Assembly (NCBI GenBank): GCA_028277515.1
Contig: JANQGC010000228.1
Location: 1 to 46,240, forward strand
Length of the DNA stretch: 46,240 nucleotides
Direction: 5' to 3'
Source: Anaerolineae bacterium
Lineage (GTDB): Bacteria; Chloroflexota; Anaerolineae; Promineifilales; Promineifilaceae
Made by a program: the position numbers and the translations under genes. A model generated the notes under the pieces. The model did no database searches. It was not told the origin of the DNA and saw only the letters and a program-made list of their open reading frames with translations. Each line of letters starts with the position of its first letter. Within the stretch, counting starts at the first letter, position 1. Shown piece after piece: positions 32,401 to 41,516 of the stretch.

Positions 32401-33254
32401 CCCTTGATACGAGAACAGAAAAACCGATAAAAGAAGTTCCATCCGGTAGCGCCTGTGCTACCTGTCCCATGCACAATGCAGGCAATCTCTTAAAACTCGG
32501 TGTCGATATGACCGATTGGGATTATGTGGTGGCTCTGGCCGGAAATCCCAACACCGGTAAAAGTACCGTGTTCAACGCCTTAACCGGTTTGCGTCAGCAT
32601 ACCGGCAATTGGCCCGGCAAAACCGTTACCAGGGCGGAAGGGGGTTTTAGTTTCGGCGATGCCCGCTATAAGCTCGTCGATCTCCCAGGCACTTACTCCT
32701 TACTTTCGACTAGCTTAGACGAAGAAGTCGCGCGCGATTTTATTTTATTTGGCCAGCCCGATGTGACAATAATCGTTGTCGATGCCACTCGCCTGGAACG
32801 CAATCTCAACCTGGTCCTGCAAGTTTTAGAGATTACCGACCGCGCTGTTATCTGCCTGAATCTGATGGATGAGGCTCAAAGACATGGATTGACCATTGAC
32901 GACCGCAGACTGGCTCGTGACTTAGGCGTTCCTGTCGTACCTTGCTCCGCACGCAGTGGTGAAGGGATTCCGGAACTCCTTCAGGCTATTCATGAAGTTG
33001 CCACAGGCGCAACCATTTGTAAACCATACCGCCTAAAAAATGAATCGCCGCAAATCCGCAAGGCATTAAATAAGCTAGTGCCCAAAATTCAAGCCGCTTT
33101 CCCTGACCTTCCCAACCCGCAGTGGGTTGCCTTACGGCTGTTAGACGGTGATCAGCGCATCGCTGAAGCCATTCGCCTGGGCGAGCTTGGCGACTTGAAT
33201 CGCCAACTCGTTCTGGAACCGGAACCTTCGCAAATCCCCCTGGAGGTTGCTTGA
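32397..33254 (+). CDS. feoB: FeoB GTPase domain protein (split FeoB, N-terminal part)
   Basis: 285 residues encoding only the cytosolic GTPase part of FeoB. A Cys pair lies near the N-terminus (CATC, 20-23). G1 is GNPNTGKST (49-57), G3 DLPG (95-98), G4 NLMD (155-158), and G5 CSARSGEG. A helical region typical of the guanine-dissociation-inhibitor segment follows. In most bacteria this domain is fused to the membrane permease; here the permease is encoded by the next gene, with stop and start overlapping (TGATG). It overlaps the DtxR-FeoA gene by 4 nt. Together they form a ferrous iron importer. Confidence 0.93.
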   Translation: MTLDTRTEKPIKEVPSGSACATCPMHNAGNLLKLGVDMTDWDYVVALAGNPNTGKSTVFNALTGLRQHTGNWPGKTVTRAEGGFSFGDARYKLVDLPGTYSLLSTSLDEEVARDFILFGQPDVTIIVVDATRLERNLNLVLQVLEITDRAVICLNLMDEAQRHGLTIDDRRLARDLGVPVVPCSARSGEGIPELLQAIHEVATGATICKPYRLKNESPQIRKALNKLVPKIQAAFPDLPNPQWVALRLLDGDQRIAEAIRLGELGDLNRQLVLEPEPSQIPLEVA

Positions 33255-34687
33255 TGACAACCCTAAACTATGAAGAACGGGATATATTACAGACCGCTCA
33301 AGATCTGCGCTGGGAAGTGGGTTACGATTTTCATGAGCGGTTGATGGAAAATATCTACGCCGAGGCCGCGCATTTGGCTGACCGCGCCGTGACCCGGCCG
33401 GATGAAAAGCCACGCTTTGACCCAGACCGGACGATTGATCGCATCGTCACCAGCCGCATTTGGGGCTTCCCATTGATGATTTTGCTCTTTACCTTTGTCT
33501 TTTGGCTGACGATCAGCGGAGCGAACATTCCATCACAAATCCTGGCCACTATCTTATTGGACACGGTTTATCCCTTCTTACAACAGGTTGCCGCAGCGAT
33601 CAATATGCCCTGGTGGTTAAGCGGCCTGCTTATTGATGGGGTTTACCTGGCCACGGCCTGGGTGGTCAGCGTTATGCTGCCGCCGATGGCCATTTTCTTC
33701 CCTCTGTTCACGCTGCTAGAAGATTTCGGCTACTTGCCGCGTATGGCTTTCAACCTGGATAATATTTTTCGCAAGGCCGGTACACATGGCAAGCAATCCC
33801 TGAGCATGATGATGGGTTTTGGTTGTAATGCCGCGGGCGTGATCTCTACCCGGATTATTGACAGCCCACGCGAGAGATTGATCGCCATCATCACCAACAA
33901 TTTTGCCCTGTGCAACGGCCGTTGGCCGACCCAGATTCTAATCGCCACAATTTTCATCGGCGCATTAGTCCCTGCTTATTTAGCCGGATTAGTTTCCGCA
34001 CTGGCCGTCGTCGGTATCGCTATGCTTGGCGTGCTGCTGACCTTTCTCATCTCCTTTGGCTTATCCCGCACGGTGTTACAAGGAGAAGTTTCTACCTTTA
34101 GCCTTGAGCTTCCCCCTTACCGACCCCCTCGTTTTTGGCAGACGATCTATACCTCAATAATAGATCGCACATTGCCCGTACTCTGGCGAGCGATTCTCTT
34201 CGCCATCCCGGCCGGTGCCGTCATCTGGCTTGTATCTAACATCACCATCGGCGGCACAAGTATTGCCGAGTATTTAATTAATTTCCTGGATCCTATCGGC
34301 ATTCTCATAGGTTTAAACGGGGTCATCCTCCTGGCTTATATTGTGGCCATCCCGGCTAATGAGATCGTCATCCCTACTATCCTCATGTTGACTGTTCTTG
34401 TTTTAGGAGTAGATGCAGGAGAGGGTGCGGGTGTCATGTTTGAACTGGATTCAGCGCTAAAAACCAGGGTGCTCCTGACGGCCGGTGGGTGGACACTGCT
34501 AACGGCAATCAACCTGATGCTTTTCTCCCTCATTCACAATCCCTGTTCGACCACGATATACACCATTTACAAGGAAACCGGCAGCAAGCGCTGGACGACA
34601 CTGTCCGCGCTACTGCCCCTGGTTCTGGGATTTGTCATAACTTTCCTTGTAGCCCAGGTCTGGCGTTTATTCGCCGGCGGCGGTTAA
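33254..34687 (+). CDS. feoB: FeoB membrane permease domain protein (split FeoB, C-terminal part)
   Basis: About 477 residues starting at ATG 33254, with GGAGG 7 nt upstream; a TTG one codon earlier is less likely. A soluble N-terminal helical segment (about 1-65) precedes roughly ten membrane helices. The first Gate motif reads [14 protein letters not shown] and is followed by [13 protein letters not shown], both with the conserved membrane Cys; the second Gate region includes [13 protein letters not shown]. It is the Fe(II) channel partner of the GTPase encoded just upstream. The Gate sequences differ from the common PFMSCGARLP form. No further feo gene follows. Confidence 0.92.
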   Translation: MTTLNYEERDILQTAQDLRWEVGYDFHERLMENIYAEAAHLADRAVTRPDEKPRFDPDRTIDRIVTSRIWGFPLMILLFTFVFWLTISGANIPSQILATILLDTVYPFLQQVAAAINMPWWLSGLLIDGVYLATAWVVSVMLPPMAIFFPLFTLLEDFGYLPRMAFNLDNIFRKAGTHGKQSLSMMMGFGCNAAGVISTRIIDSPRERLIAIITNNFALCNGRWPTQILIATIFIGALVPAYLAGLVSALAVVGIAMLGVLLTFLISFGLSRTVLQGEVSTFSLELPPYRPPRFWQTIYTSIIDRTLPVLWRAILFAIPAGAVIWLVSNITIGGTSIAEYLINFLDPIGILIGLNGVILLAYIVAIPANEIVIPTILMLTVLVLGVDAGEGAGVMFELDSALKTRVLLTAGGWTLLTAINLMLFSLIHNPCSTTIYTIYKETGSKRWTTLSALLPLVLGFVITFLVAQVWRLFAGGG

Positions 34688-34747
34688 GTAAAAGGGGTCT
34701 CTCCGGTCTTTTTTGTTATACTGCTATCCTTTAAGAGGTATAATCCC

Positions 34748-35140
34748 ATGTCCCATCCGGCTATTGAACAGCAAGTTACTTTTTTATACACCCGTGATTT
34801 AGACGAATCGGCTCAATTTTATGAGGAAGTGATGGGATTAGAACTGGTCCTGGATCAGGGAGCTTGCCGAATTTATCATGTCTGCGACCAGGGCTACCTG
34901 GGTATCTGCCAGAGTGATGATGCTTCTTCTCAACCACAGGGCATCATCTTCACCTTTGCCACTCATGAAGTGGATGAATGGTATCGTTATTTGAGCGATC
35001 AAGGCGTCCAATTTGAAAAACCACCCACCCATAATCCCAAGTTCAACCTCTATCACTGCTTCTTGCGCGATCCGAACGGCTATCTGCTGGAGATTCAGCA
35101 GTTTCTCGATCCCGCGTGGCCTGGAAACAATAACCTGTAG
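34748..35140 (+). CDS. VOC (glyoxalase/bleomycin resistance) superfamily protein
   Basis: 130 residues forming two beta-alpha-beta-beta-beta modules: QVTFLYTRDLDESAQFYEEVMGLELVLDQ opens the first and IFTFATHEVDEWYRYLSDQGVQF the second, ending FLRDPNGYLLEIQQF with the metal-ligand Glu. VOC proteins include lyases, dioxygenases and resistance proteins; the first candidate metal ligand is not a clear His, so function is open. AGAGG lies before the ATG, and a TATAAT only 3 nt upstream of the ATG is probably coincidental. The gene stands alone between feoB and the palindromic elements. Confidence 0.85.
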   Translation: MSHPAIEQQVTFLYTRDLDESAQFYEEVMGLELVLDQGACRIYHVCDQGYLGICQSDDASSQPQGIIFTFATHEVDEWYRYLSDQGVQFEKPPTHNPKFNLYHCFLRDPNGYLLEIQQFLDPAWPGNNNL

Positions 35141-35189
35141 AGCAATTTGCTAAATTGCTTTGCTGGCAATTTAGGCAAATTGCATTACT
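35137..35189. repeat. Double-hairpin palindromic element A
   Basis: Begins GTAG, then AGCAATTT/AAATTGCT around GCT, then GCAATTT/AAATTGC around AGGC, and ends TTACT. It begins inside the stop codon region of the VOC gene and ends where the duplicated racemase tail begins. Element B at 35280-35329 has the same architecture with partly different bases. Confidence 0.6.
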
Positions 35190-35271
35190 AGCGCAAAATA
35201 AAGCCGCGCCACAGAGGGTCTTGGGGATCAATCAACAACTCGTTTCGGCCGGTCATATAGGCCGAGCCGCT
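35188..35271 (-). pseudogene. Duplicated 3' tail of the proline racemase-family gene
   Basis: 82 bp at 35190-35271 match 35330-35411, the last part of the racemase gene, with a single difference (A at 35238, G at 35378). The copy would encode about 27 C-terminal residues (SGSAYMTGRNELLIDPQDPL and following) and even keeps a stop codon in frame, TAG instead of TGA. No upstream coding part is present, so it is a gene fragment left by duplication with offset 140 bp, or by deletion between two gene copies. Confidence 0.85.
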
Positions 35272-35279
35272 GATCTACT

Positions 35280-35329
35280 GTAGCACGATTTGGGAAATCG
35301 TGGGTCGATTAAGCAAAATCGCCCTACTC
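35280..35329. repeat. Double-hairpin palindromic element B
   Basis: Begins GTAG, then CACGATTT/AAATCGTG around GGG, then a second imperfect stem GGGTCGATT/AATCGCCC, and ends CCTACTC. It sits between the duplicated tail and the intact racemase gene, in the same relative place as element A. Both look like members of a dispersed intergenic repeat family. Confidence 0.6.
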
Positions 35330-36356
35330 AGCGCAAAATAAAGCCGCGCCACAGAGGGTCTTGGGGATCAATCAACAGCTCGTTTCGGCCGGTCATATAG
35401 GCCGAGCCGCTTACTCTGGGAATAACCGCATCATAAGGACCAAAGGTAGCCTCTTCCGCCACCTCTCCTGTGAAAGTCGTACCCAGGATGCTTTCCACAA
35501 CAAACGGCTCGTTTTTTTTGATGTCGCCGCGGGCATAATGCAGTGCGGCGCGGGCGCTGACTCCTGTGCCAGTCGGGCAGCGATCCACTTCCCCATCAGC
35601 AAAAATGCACACGTTGCGGCTATGATGAGCCGGGTCCTGGGCGTCACCGACGATGATCGTACCGTATAGAAAGCCGAGGTCCTCTTCAAAGGGATGTTCT
35701 ATGGGCAAGCTGTCCATCACTGCCCGTTTGATCCGCACGCCGGTATTGATTAGCTGTCCATAATGCTCCGGGCTAATTTGCAGACCGAGTTCCTCGCCAC
35801 GACAAAAAGCATAATAAGCGCCTCCGAAGGCTACATCGTAACGAACCTTGCCCATGCCGGGCACATCGACAGTCTGGTCCATCGCGAAGACATAGGAGGG
35901 GACATTGAGAAAGGACACGGAGGTGACGCGGCCATTCTCCCGTCTGGCCACGGCCGTCACCCGCCCTGCCGGCGTATCCATCTTAATTACCGGCTCATCT
36001 CCCTCTTTGTCGATCAATCCCGTATCCAAACCTACAGTGGCCAGGCAGATGATGCCATGGCCGCACATAGAGCTAAAGCCTGCATTGTGCATAAACAAAA
36101 CGCCCAGATCGCCATCGGCCGTCACCGGTTCCGTGATGATACAGCCATACATATCGGCATGCCCCCGCGGCTCCCACATCAACGCTTTGCGCAGGTGATC
36201 AAAATGCTCCCTGGCATAGCGCCGTTTGGCCAAAATCGTTTCTCCCGGTAAATCCGGAAACCCACTCGTTATGATCCGCAGCGGCTCCCCCGCCGTGTGC
36301 GCATCAATCGTCGTGATCTTTACCCACTCTTCTGGTGGCTGCCAATTAATAGTCAT
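35328..36356 (-). CDS. Proline racemase / 4-hydroxyproline 2-epimerase family protein
   Basis: 342 residues. It opens TTIDAHTAGEPLRIITSGFP. The two catalytic Cys are present in SSMCGHGII (about residue 97) and DRCPTGTG (about residue 258). Two Cys point to a racemase or epimerase acting on proline or hydroxyproline, whereas trans-3-hydroxyproline dehydratases lack one. The length and the C-terminal SGSAYMTGRNELLID match the family. Substrate specificity between proline and 4-hydroxyproline cannot be decided here. No hydroxyproline catabolic genes are adjacent. The last 82 bp are repeated 140 bp downstream. Confidence 0.9.
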   Translation of the reverse strand: MTINWQPPEEWVKITTIDAHTAGEPLRIITSGFPDLPGETILAKRRYAREHFDHLRKALMWEPRGHADMYGCIITEPVTADGDLGVLFMHNAGFSSMCGHGIICLATVGLDTGLIDKEGDEPVIKMDTPAGRVTAVARRENGRVTSVSFLNVPSYVFAMDQTVDVPGMGKVRYDVAFGGAYYAFCRGEELGLQISPEHYGQLINTGVRIKRAVMDSLPIEHPFEEDLGFLYGTIIVGDAQDPAHHSRNVCIFADGEVDRCPTGTGVSARAALHYARGDIKKNEPFVVESILGTTFTGEVAEEATFGPYDAVIPRVSGSAYMTGRNELLIDPQDPLWRGFILR

Positions 36357-36834
36357 GCTGATTTTCTCTTTCTTTGCGGTTATTTTTTGTAGCGGCCGCT
36401 TTAGCGGTCTGCATGGCTGATGGAATTAAACTTATTATTTCGGTAATGGGATTTTTCCACAGATTACACCAATGACGCAGATTTTTCAATAGCGTAACCG
36501 CGACATCCATTTCGCGCCGACGAATGTCGACGAAAATTGGAATTTTCGGTTACAGTGTCGGGCAACGGCAAATCTGCGCAATCATTGATTCCCGATTTAT
36601 TTTCTGGACTTTCATAAGCCGCCGCCACGAACCTACACATATACTTATAAAACATATACATAAAGTATACACAAATCTTATATTGTCGATCTATGCTGTA
36701 TACGTGTCTAAAAACAAGGCAAATTATTACGCCGGAATCAATAGACCCACTAAATAATAAAAACAAACGAGATAGAAAAAGTTGCCGGCTTTTGAAAAAG
36801 CGGCAAAAAATCGAGAGATAGGAGATTCAATAGT
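36357..36834. other. Intergenic region between racemase and dnaK with a nested palindromic element
   Basis: No gene is supported in these 478 nt. The segment 36470-36587 folds into nested stems (outer CGCAGATTT/AAATCTGCG and CAATGA/TCATTG; inner GTAACCG/CGGTTAC; hairpins CGACAT/ATGTCG and AAAATT/AATTTT). It is followed by an A/T-rich stretch with several TATA-like words at about 36640-36700, the likely dnaK promoter area. A short GC hairpin (36782-36806) and a GGAG lie just before dnaK. I see no CIRCE element. Confidence 0.6.
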
Positions 36835-38724
36835 ATGAGCAAAATTTTAGGAATTGACTTGGGTACCACCAACTCCGTAGCCGCTGTGATGGAAGGCGGC
36901 GAACCGACCGTGATCAACACGGCCGAAGGCAGCCGGTTAGCCCCTTCAATCGTTGCCTTCAATAAAAATGGCGAGCGCTTGATTGGGCAGACAGCCAAAC
37001 GTCAGGCGACAATTAACCCGGAGAACACCATTTCCTCCGTCAAGCGTTTTATCGGCCGCCACTTTGACGAAGCGGAAACAACAGAGGACCGCCGACGCCT
37101 GCCCTACGCCATTGAAAAAGGGCCGCAGGGTGATATCCGCATCAAGGTCCCGGTAAAGGGACAATCATATACACCCCAGGAAATTTCAGCCATGATCCTG
37201 GGTAAATTGAAGAAAGACGCCGAAGATTTTCTCGGCGAGCCAATTAACAAAGCGGTTATTACCGTGCCTGCTTATTTTAACGACAGCCAGCGCCAGGCTA
37301 CTAAGGATGCCGGTAAAATCGCCGGGCTGGAAGTGCTGCGTATCATTAACGAACCGACGGCTGCTGCCCTTGCTTATGGGCTGGACAAGAAAAAAGACGA
37401 AACAATTCTGGTCTTTGACTTGGGTGGTGGTACCTTTGATGTTTCCGTCCTGGAAGTCAGCGAAGGGTTGATTGAAGTTGTGGCCACCAATGGTGACACC
37501 CATCTGGGTGGTGATGACTGGGATCACGCCATTGTCGATTGGGTTACGGAAGAATTCTTACGCGATCAAGGCATCGATCTAAAACAAGATCGTCAGGCTT
37601 TACAGCGCATCCGTGAAGCGGCCGAAAAGGCTAAGGTTGAATTGTCTACCGTCATGCAGACGGAAATCAACCTGCCCTTTATTACGGCCAATGCCGAAGG
37701 CCCGAAGCACCTGCAAATGACCCTGACCCGGGCACGCCTGGAACAGTTGACCGGCAACCTGGTCGAGCGTATTAAGGAACCGGTGAATCGTGTTCTGCAA
37801 GACGCCAAGATTAAAGCCAGCGACCTGGATGAAGTTGTTTTGGTCGGTGGTTCGACCCGAATGCCCATGGTCCAGGAACTGGTGCGCGAAATGACAGGCA
37901 AAGAGCCTAACAAAAGCGTGAACCCCGATGAGGTCGTTGCTTTAGGCGCGGCCTTGCAGGGTGGTGTTTTGGCCGGTGATGTCAATGATGTCTTACTGTT
38001 GGATGTGACGCCGCTGAGCCTGGGTCTGGAGACCTTGGGTGGTGTGATGACCACCCTCATCCCGCGCAACACAACCATTCCATCGCGCAAGACGGAAGTA
38101 TTCAGTACCGCTGAAGACAACCAGACCGCCGTGGATATCCAGGTCTTGCAGGGCGAACGGCCAATGGCTGCCGATAACAATGCGCTGGGCGTCTTCCGCC
38201 TGGACGGTATTCCCCCGGCGCCACGTGGCATCCCGCAGATTGAAGTGACCTTTGATATTGACGCCAACGGCATCTTAAATGTCACCGCTAAGGATAAAGC
38301 CACGGGTCAGAGTCAGGCCATTACCATTACGGCCAGCACAAACCTGAACGATTCCGACATCGACCGCATGGTGCGTGAAGCGGAGCAAAACGCCGGCGCC
38401 GACCAGCAGCGACGAGAATTGATCGAGGCGCGCAACACGGCCGACCAGGTCATCTACCAGACGGAAAAGAGCCTGGAGAACTTGAATGGCCAGGCGCCTG
38501 CCGGACTGCGTGATGAGGTCGAGAGCAAGATCAGCGCCCTGCGCGAAGCGCTCAACGGCGAAGACAGCGCACGGATCAAGCAGTTGACCAACGACGTGCA
38601 GCAAGCAGCTATGGCCATCGGTCAGGCAGCATACCAGCCGGAAGGCGGCAGCCCCGATGAAGGCAACGGCAGCGCACCGGACGCCGATGAAGATGTCATT
38701 GAAGGTGAATTTGAAACAGCTTAG
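36835..38724 (+). CDS. dnaK: Molecular chaperone DnaK (Hsp70)
   Basis: 629 residues, full Hsp70 length. The ATPase domain begins [21 protein letters not shown], with signatures [15 protein letters not shown] and [17 protein letters not shown]. The substrate-binding domain starts after [17 protein letters not shown], and the protein ends with the acidic motif DEDVIEGEF. It folds client proteins with DnaJ and GrpE, neither of which is encoded nearby. GGAG precedes the ATG by 10 nt. The gene is monocistronic, ending at a strong terminator. No CIRCE operator is visible upstream, so HrcA control is not supported by sequence. Confidence 0.97.
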   Translation: MSKILGIDLGTTNSVAAVMEGGEPTVINTAEGSRLAPSIVAFNKNGERLIGQTAKRQATINPENTISSVKRFIGRHFDEAETTEDRRRLPYAIEKGPQGDIRIKVPVKGQSYTPQEISAMILGKLKKDAEDFLGEPINKAVITVPAYFNDSQRQATKDAGKIAGLEVLRIINEPTAAALAYGLDKKKDETILVFDLGGGTFDVSVLEVSEGLIEVVATNGDTHLGGDDWDHAIVDWVTEEFLRDQGIDLKQDRQALQRIREAAEKAKVELSTVMQTEINLPFITANAEGPKHLQMTLTRARLEQLTGNLVERIKEPVNRVLQDAKIKASDLDEVVLVGGSTRMPMVQELVREMTGKEPNKSVNPDEVVALGAALQGGVLAGDVNDVLLLDVTPLSLGLETLGGVMTTLIPRNTTIPSRKTEVFSTAEDNQTAVDIQVLQGERPMAADNNALGVFRLDGIPPAPRGIPQIEVTFDIDANGILNVTAKDKATGQSQAITITASTNLNDSDIDRMVREAEQNAGADQQRRELIEARNTADQVIYQTEKSLENLNGQAPAGLRDEVESKISALREALNGEDSARIKQLTNDVQQAAMAIGQAAYQPEGGSPDEGNGSAPDADEDVIEGEFETA

Positions 38725-38785
38725 CAAGTAACTGTGCCGGGCTGACAAAGCCCGCACAGCTCGACAATCGCTTCTCCTTTTGTAG

Positions 38786-38825
38786 AAACGGCCGTTCCCA
38801 GATGGGAGCGGCCGTTTTATTTTGC
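38786..38825 (+). terminator. Rho-independent terminator of dnaK
   Basis: A 14-bp stem (38786-38799 with 38804-38817, one G-U pair, core AAACGGCCG) closes an AGAT loop and is followed by TTATTTTG. It lies 61 nt after the dnaK stop and may also serve the convergent acetyltransferase gene weakly. Confidence 0.87.
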
Positions 38826-38842
38826 TAAGATCAAAAATACGT

Positions 38843-39220
38843 TTAACACTGCAATTCTAGCTTTAAGAGCTTAAAGCCAGTTTCATCATGTACATATTCA
38901 TCCATCTGAACAAAACCATATGTTTTGTAAAACTGCCGTCCAATTGTGTTGTCTTTGAAGACATCAAGCTCTAAGGCATCGCGCATGCTTCGGGCCTTAT
39001 TGATCAATGCGCGGCCGATTTCTTGCCTTTGAAATCGAGAATCAACAAATATTCCGCCTACCTCATTACCAACAAGCGATATAAAGCCAACAACGACACC
39101 ATCCAATTCATAAACCCATGTTTCGGCATTGGGCAGATAAATTTCAGCGATATTCCTGCGCTCATCGGCAAAAAACGCTTCATCTAAAAAAGGTGTGCAA
39201 CTCATCATTGGCAAACACAA
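38843..39220 (-). CDS. GNAT-family N-acetyltransferase, N-terminally short
   Basis: 125 residues from a TTG at 39220 that has AGGAG 8 nt upstream; ATGs at 39208 and 39205 are alternatives. The acetyl-CoA binding motif is VDSRFQRQEIGRALINKARS, preceded by ELDGVVVGFISLVGNEVGGIF and followed by NTIGRQFYKTYGFVQMD, the pattern of small YjgM/YiaC-like acetyltransferases. Family members normally carry about 30-40 more residues before PFLDEAFFADERR, so the first strand and helix appear lost. The gene begins 3 nt after the stop of the upstream membrane glycosyltransferase gene, suggesting a rearrangement at this junction. Activity is doubtful. Confidence 0.75.
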   Translation of the reverse strand: MCLPMMSCTPFLDEAFFADERRNIAEIYLPNAETWVYELDGVVVGFISLVGNEVGGIFVDSRFQRQEIGRALINKARSMRDALELDVFKDNTIGRQFYKTYGFVQMDEYVHDETGFKLLKLELQC

Positions 39221-39223
39221 AAG

Positions 39224-40852
39224 TTAATCTCCTGATATTTTTGACCAATTTACCTGATCGGAATCAATCAATAAATATAATTCAACATCATTAATATCGA
39301 TCTTTTGATAATTCATAGTGACCCATTGGCTGAGATCCTGGCTTCCCCATTCGTAACCTTGGATGAATGTAGGCTTTAGTTCCTGGATGGAGTAGGTTAG
39401 ATCATACTTGTTGTGCCCGGGAACACTCAACATACCGTTCCAACCGGTTTTGCCAGATAAATCTGGGCTTAAACTGGCAATATAATAGTCAGATTTACCA
39501 AGAAAATCGATCGCCCTTCTCTCCGAGTAATAGGGTATGGCTCCGGCCCAGAATACACCAACTGTCGAATCTTCAGTAGTCAAATCGGATATGGCAAGGG
39601 CTGTCCGAACATTATCCCTGTTTGATATAACCTGGAAAGGTCTTCTAAAGCCGGCAATCTCCCGAATAAAGCGTTGGTTTACAAAAAAGAGTGCGGTCAA
39701 GATCACCAGGATCATCAAAATCGCTCGGCCAACGGATAATTTCCTTGAAATCAAAACCTCTATTTTCGGGATTTTTCCCCTGATGGTATATGAAGTCCCA
39801 ATTTCCAAAACAGCTATGGTTGCTAATATGATGATAAATGGCACGCCGGGCGAAATAATACGCCATATTCGCCAGGGATCTCCTCCATTCCAGATCTGGT
39901 AAAGGATAGCCAGGATCAAAAACGAGAGTAAAAATGCCCGGCGTAGGTTAAAGTGAGTGATCAAAGACAGGCTTGCCAAAAAAATCAACAACATAGTCTC
40001 CCTAAAGAAAGGGCGTAGGAATCCTATGCCATTCATGATGCGCAACTCGATCGGAAACCCGGTGACCTTAAGTAAATAGGTGTTGGGCAACAATTGGCCA
40101 TAGTAAAAATATCTAAAAGCCAACTGGAAAATCACGAAAGCGGTAAAGATGAGTGCTGCCGGTATTATTGGTTTGATCGAGTTAAAGAAATCGTCAGATT
40201 TAATAGTAGTAAGCAGGAGGTAACCAAATATTGTGATGGCGAAAATAGCCGAATCATTTCGCGTTAAAAAGGCAAGTCCCAGGCTTGCAGCTCCCAGATA
40301 TAATTGCAGATTATTTCGTTCATCAATATAGCGCAAGGTAAATAGAGCCGCGACGAGGAGGAGCAGGGTCAACAAACCTGTTTCCATGCCCATTAAGGAC
40401 CAATAAACCAAAGGATAATAACCCAGTACGCCAAGCGTGATTAATGCATAAACAAGACCCTTGTAAGATTCAAGATCAGCTCTCAGCAACCGCTCGCTGA
40501 TCTTTATGGCCAGGAAAGCGAGCAGCAGCAACAAAATCATGCCAGAAATCTGGATACTGAGTGATGCGAATGGTTTATCAAAAAGCAAATTGGAAACAGT
40601 CATGACCAAGGTCATTAAGAGGTTTGAATAGCCCTCAACGCGCTCCCCAGCATTCCAAACCAGCCCATTGCCATTAGCAAGGTTCCAGGCATAACGCATG
40701 GAAATCATGGCATCATCAAAAAGAGAAAAATACCTTTGACCATTTATCAGGAAAGATGATTTGTGAATAAACCGAACGCTCCATATGACGAATGCAGTGG
40801 CTATAAGGAAAGGGGCAAGCCATCTAAATTTATGCCGGCAAAAACATTTCAT
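39224..40852 (-). CDS. Polytopic membrane glycosyltransferase-like protein (GT-C fold)
   Basis: 542 residues with about ten to twelve hydrophobic segments and a C-terminal soluble part (about 440-542). After the first helix it has YFSLFDDAMISMRYAWNLAN, with the paired acidic residues typical of GT-C enzymes in the first extracytoplasmic loop, then GLVWNAGERVEGYSNLL. GT-C enzymes transfer sugars from polyprenyl-phosphate donors outside the membrane. A donor could come from polyprenyl phosphate metabolism such as that at 4.2-6.1 kb, but this is only a suggestion. The acceptor is unknown. Confidence 0.75.
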   Translation of the reverse strand: MKCFCRHKFRWLAPFLIATAFVIWSVRFIHKSSFLINGQRYFSLFDDAMISMRYAWNLANGNGLVWNAGERVEGYSNLLMTLVMTVSNLLFDKPFASLSIQISGMILLLLLAFLAIKISERLLRADLESYKGLVYALITLGVLGYYPLVYWSLMGMETGLLTLLLLVAALFTLRYIDERNNLQLYLGAASLGLAFLTRNDSAIFAITIFGYLLLTTIKSDDFFNSIKPIIPAALIFTAFVIFQLAFRYFYYGQLLPNTYLLKVTGFPIELRIMNGIGFLRPFFRETMLLIFLASLSLITHFNLRRAFLLSFLILAILYQIWNGGDPWRIWRIISPGVPFIIILATIAVLEIGTSYTIRGKIPKIEVLISRKLSVGRAILMILVILTALFFVNQRFIREIAGFRRPFQVISNRDNVRTALAISDLTTEDSTVGVFWAGAIPYYSERRAIDFLGKSDYYIASLSPDLSGKTGWNGMLSVPGHNKYDLTYSIQELKPTFIQGYEWGSQDLSQWVTMNYQKIDINDVELYLLIDSDQVNWSKISGD

Positions 40853-40921
40853 TAACTTTTTTTATGCAGGTTTGAATGAAAACTTCTGTGCTGTTGCAAC
40901 TTTATCAAAGCGTCAAACTTG

Positions 40922-40961
40922 ATGAGAAAAAGCCACTACAATATGAAGCGTAGCGGCTTTT
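40922..40961 (-). terminator. Rho-independent terminator of the YCII-like gene
   Basis: On the minus strand AAAAGCCGCTAC (40961-40950) pairs with GTAGTGGCTTTT (40939-40928) with one G-U pair around a 10-nt loop, with the T-run continuing to 40927. It lies about 90 nt after the stop at 41053. Confidence 0.8.
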
Positions 40962-41052
40962 ACTATTCTTATCCAATTCACAATAAATGCGAGTTGAATT
41001 AACCAATATTTATAACAATTAGCGATGAGGTAAGTTTAATCAATATGGTTCA

Positions 41053-41373
41053 TTAGCCTACCTGGAAGGTTTCATAAACTGTAACTTGTCCACCATGCTT
41101 AATATGCGGGTGATCTTGCGACATGGCGACCGCATCGTTGAGAGAATCCGCAGAAATAACGGTGTAACCGGTTGCGGCTGGAGAACTTGCCGGGCCATCA
41201 CTCACACCCGAATCGTCAATACTTTTGGATGCACCAAAAGGGTTGCCGCCATCAACGATGGCATCACCCAGTTTTCCATACCATACGCCCCATTCGGCCA
41301 TGATAGCCTGCTGCTGTTCTTCGTTCATTCCCATGCCGCTCCCACCTGTATAGATTAATACGTAGTTGGTCAA
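41053..41373 (-). CDS. YCII/DGPF-domain protein
   Basis: 106 residues. I place the start at TTG 41373 because AAGGAG lies 6 nt upstream; a longer frame to 41451 adds hydrophobic residues of no obvious meaning. The protein runs LTNYVLIYTGGSGMGMNEEQQQAIMAEWGVW, then ASKSIDDSGVSDGP and GYTVISADSLNDAVAMSQDHP, ending with the beta stretch QVTVYETFQV. This is the ferredoxin-like YCII/DGPF fold often found next to sigma factors, but none is present here. The function is unknown. It is divergent from the YceI-like gene. Confidence 0.72.
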   Translation of the reverse strand: MTNYVLIYTGGSGMGMNEEQQQAIMAEWGVWYGKLGDAIVDGGNPFGASKSIDDSGVSDGPASSPAATGYTVISADSLNDAVAMSQDHPHIKHGGQVTVYETFQVG

Positions 41374-41516
41374 TTGGATCTCCTTGTTTTGAATATGAAA
41401 AGTGAATAAAAAGGACAAAAAGAGTGTAGTCCACTTGATAAGCATCTGCAAGAATAAAAAATATTTGATTATCCTAACTATATTTAGCAGGGATGAATAA
41501 GCTTAGAGAGGCAAGT

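Noticed and set aside
34739..34744. TATAAT 3 nt before the VOC gene ATG as a leaderless promoter
   Set aside because: No -35 hexamer at a usable distance, and the start would fall inside the coding region; AGAGG upstream fits ordinary translation.
36602..36834. CIRCE (HrcA) operator before dnaK
   Set aside because: No TTAGCACTC-N9-GAGTGCTAA or close variant is visible in the upstream region.
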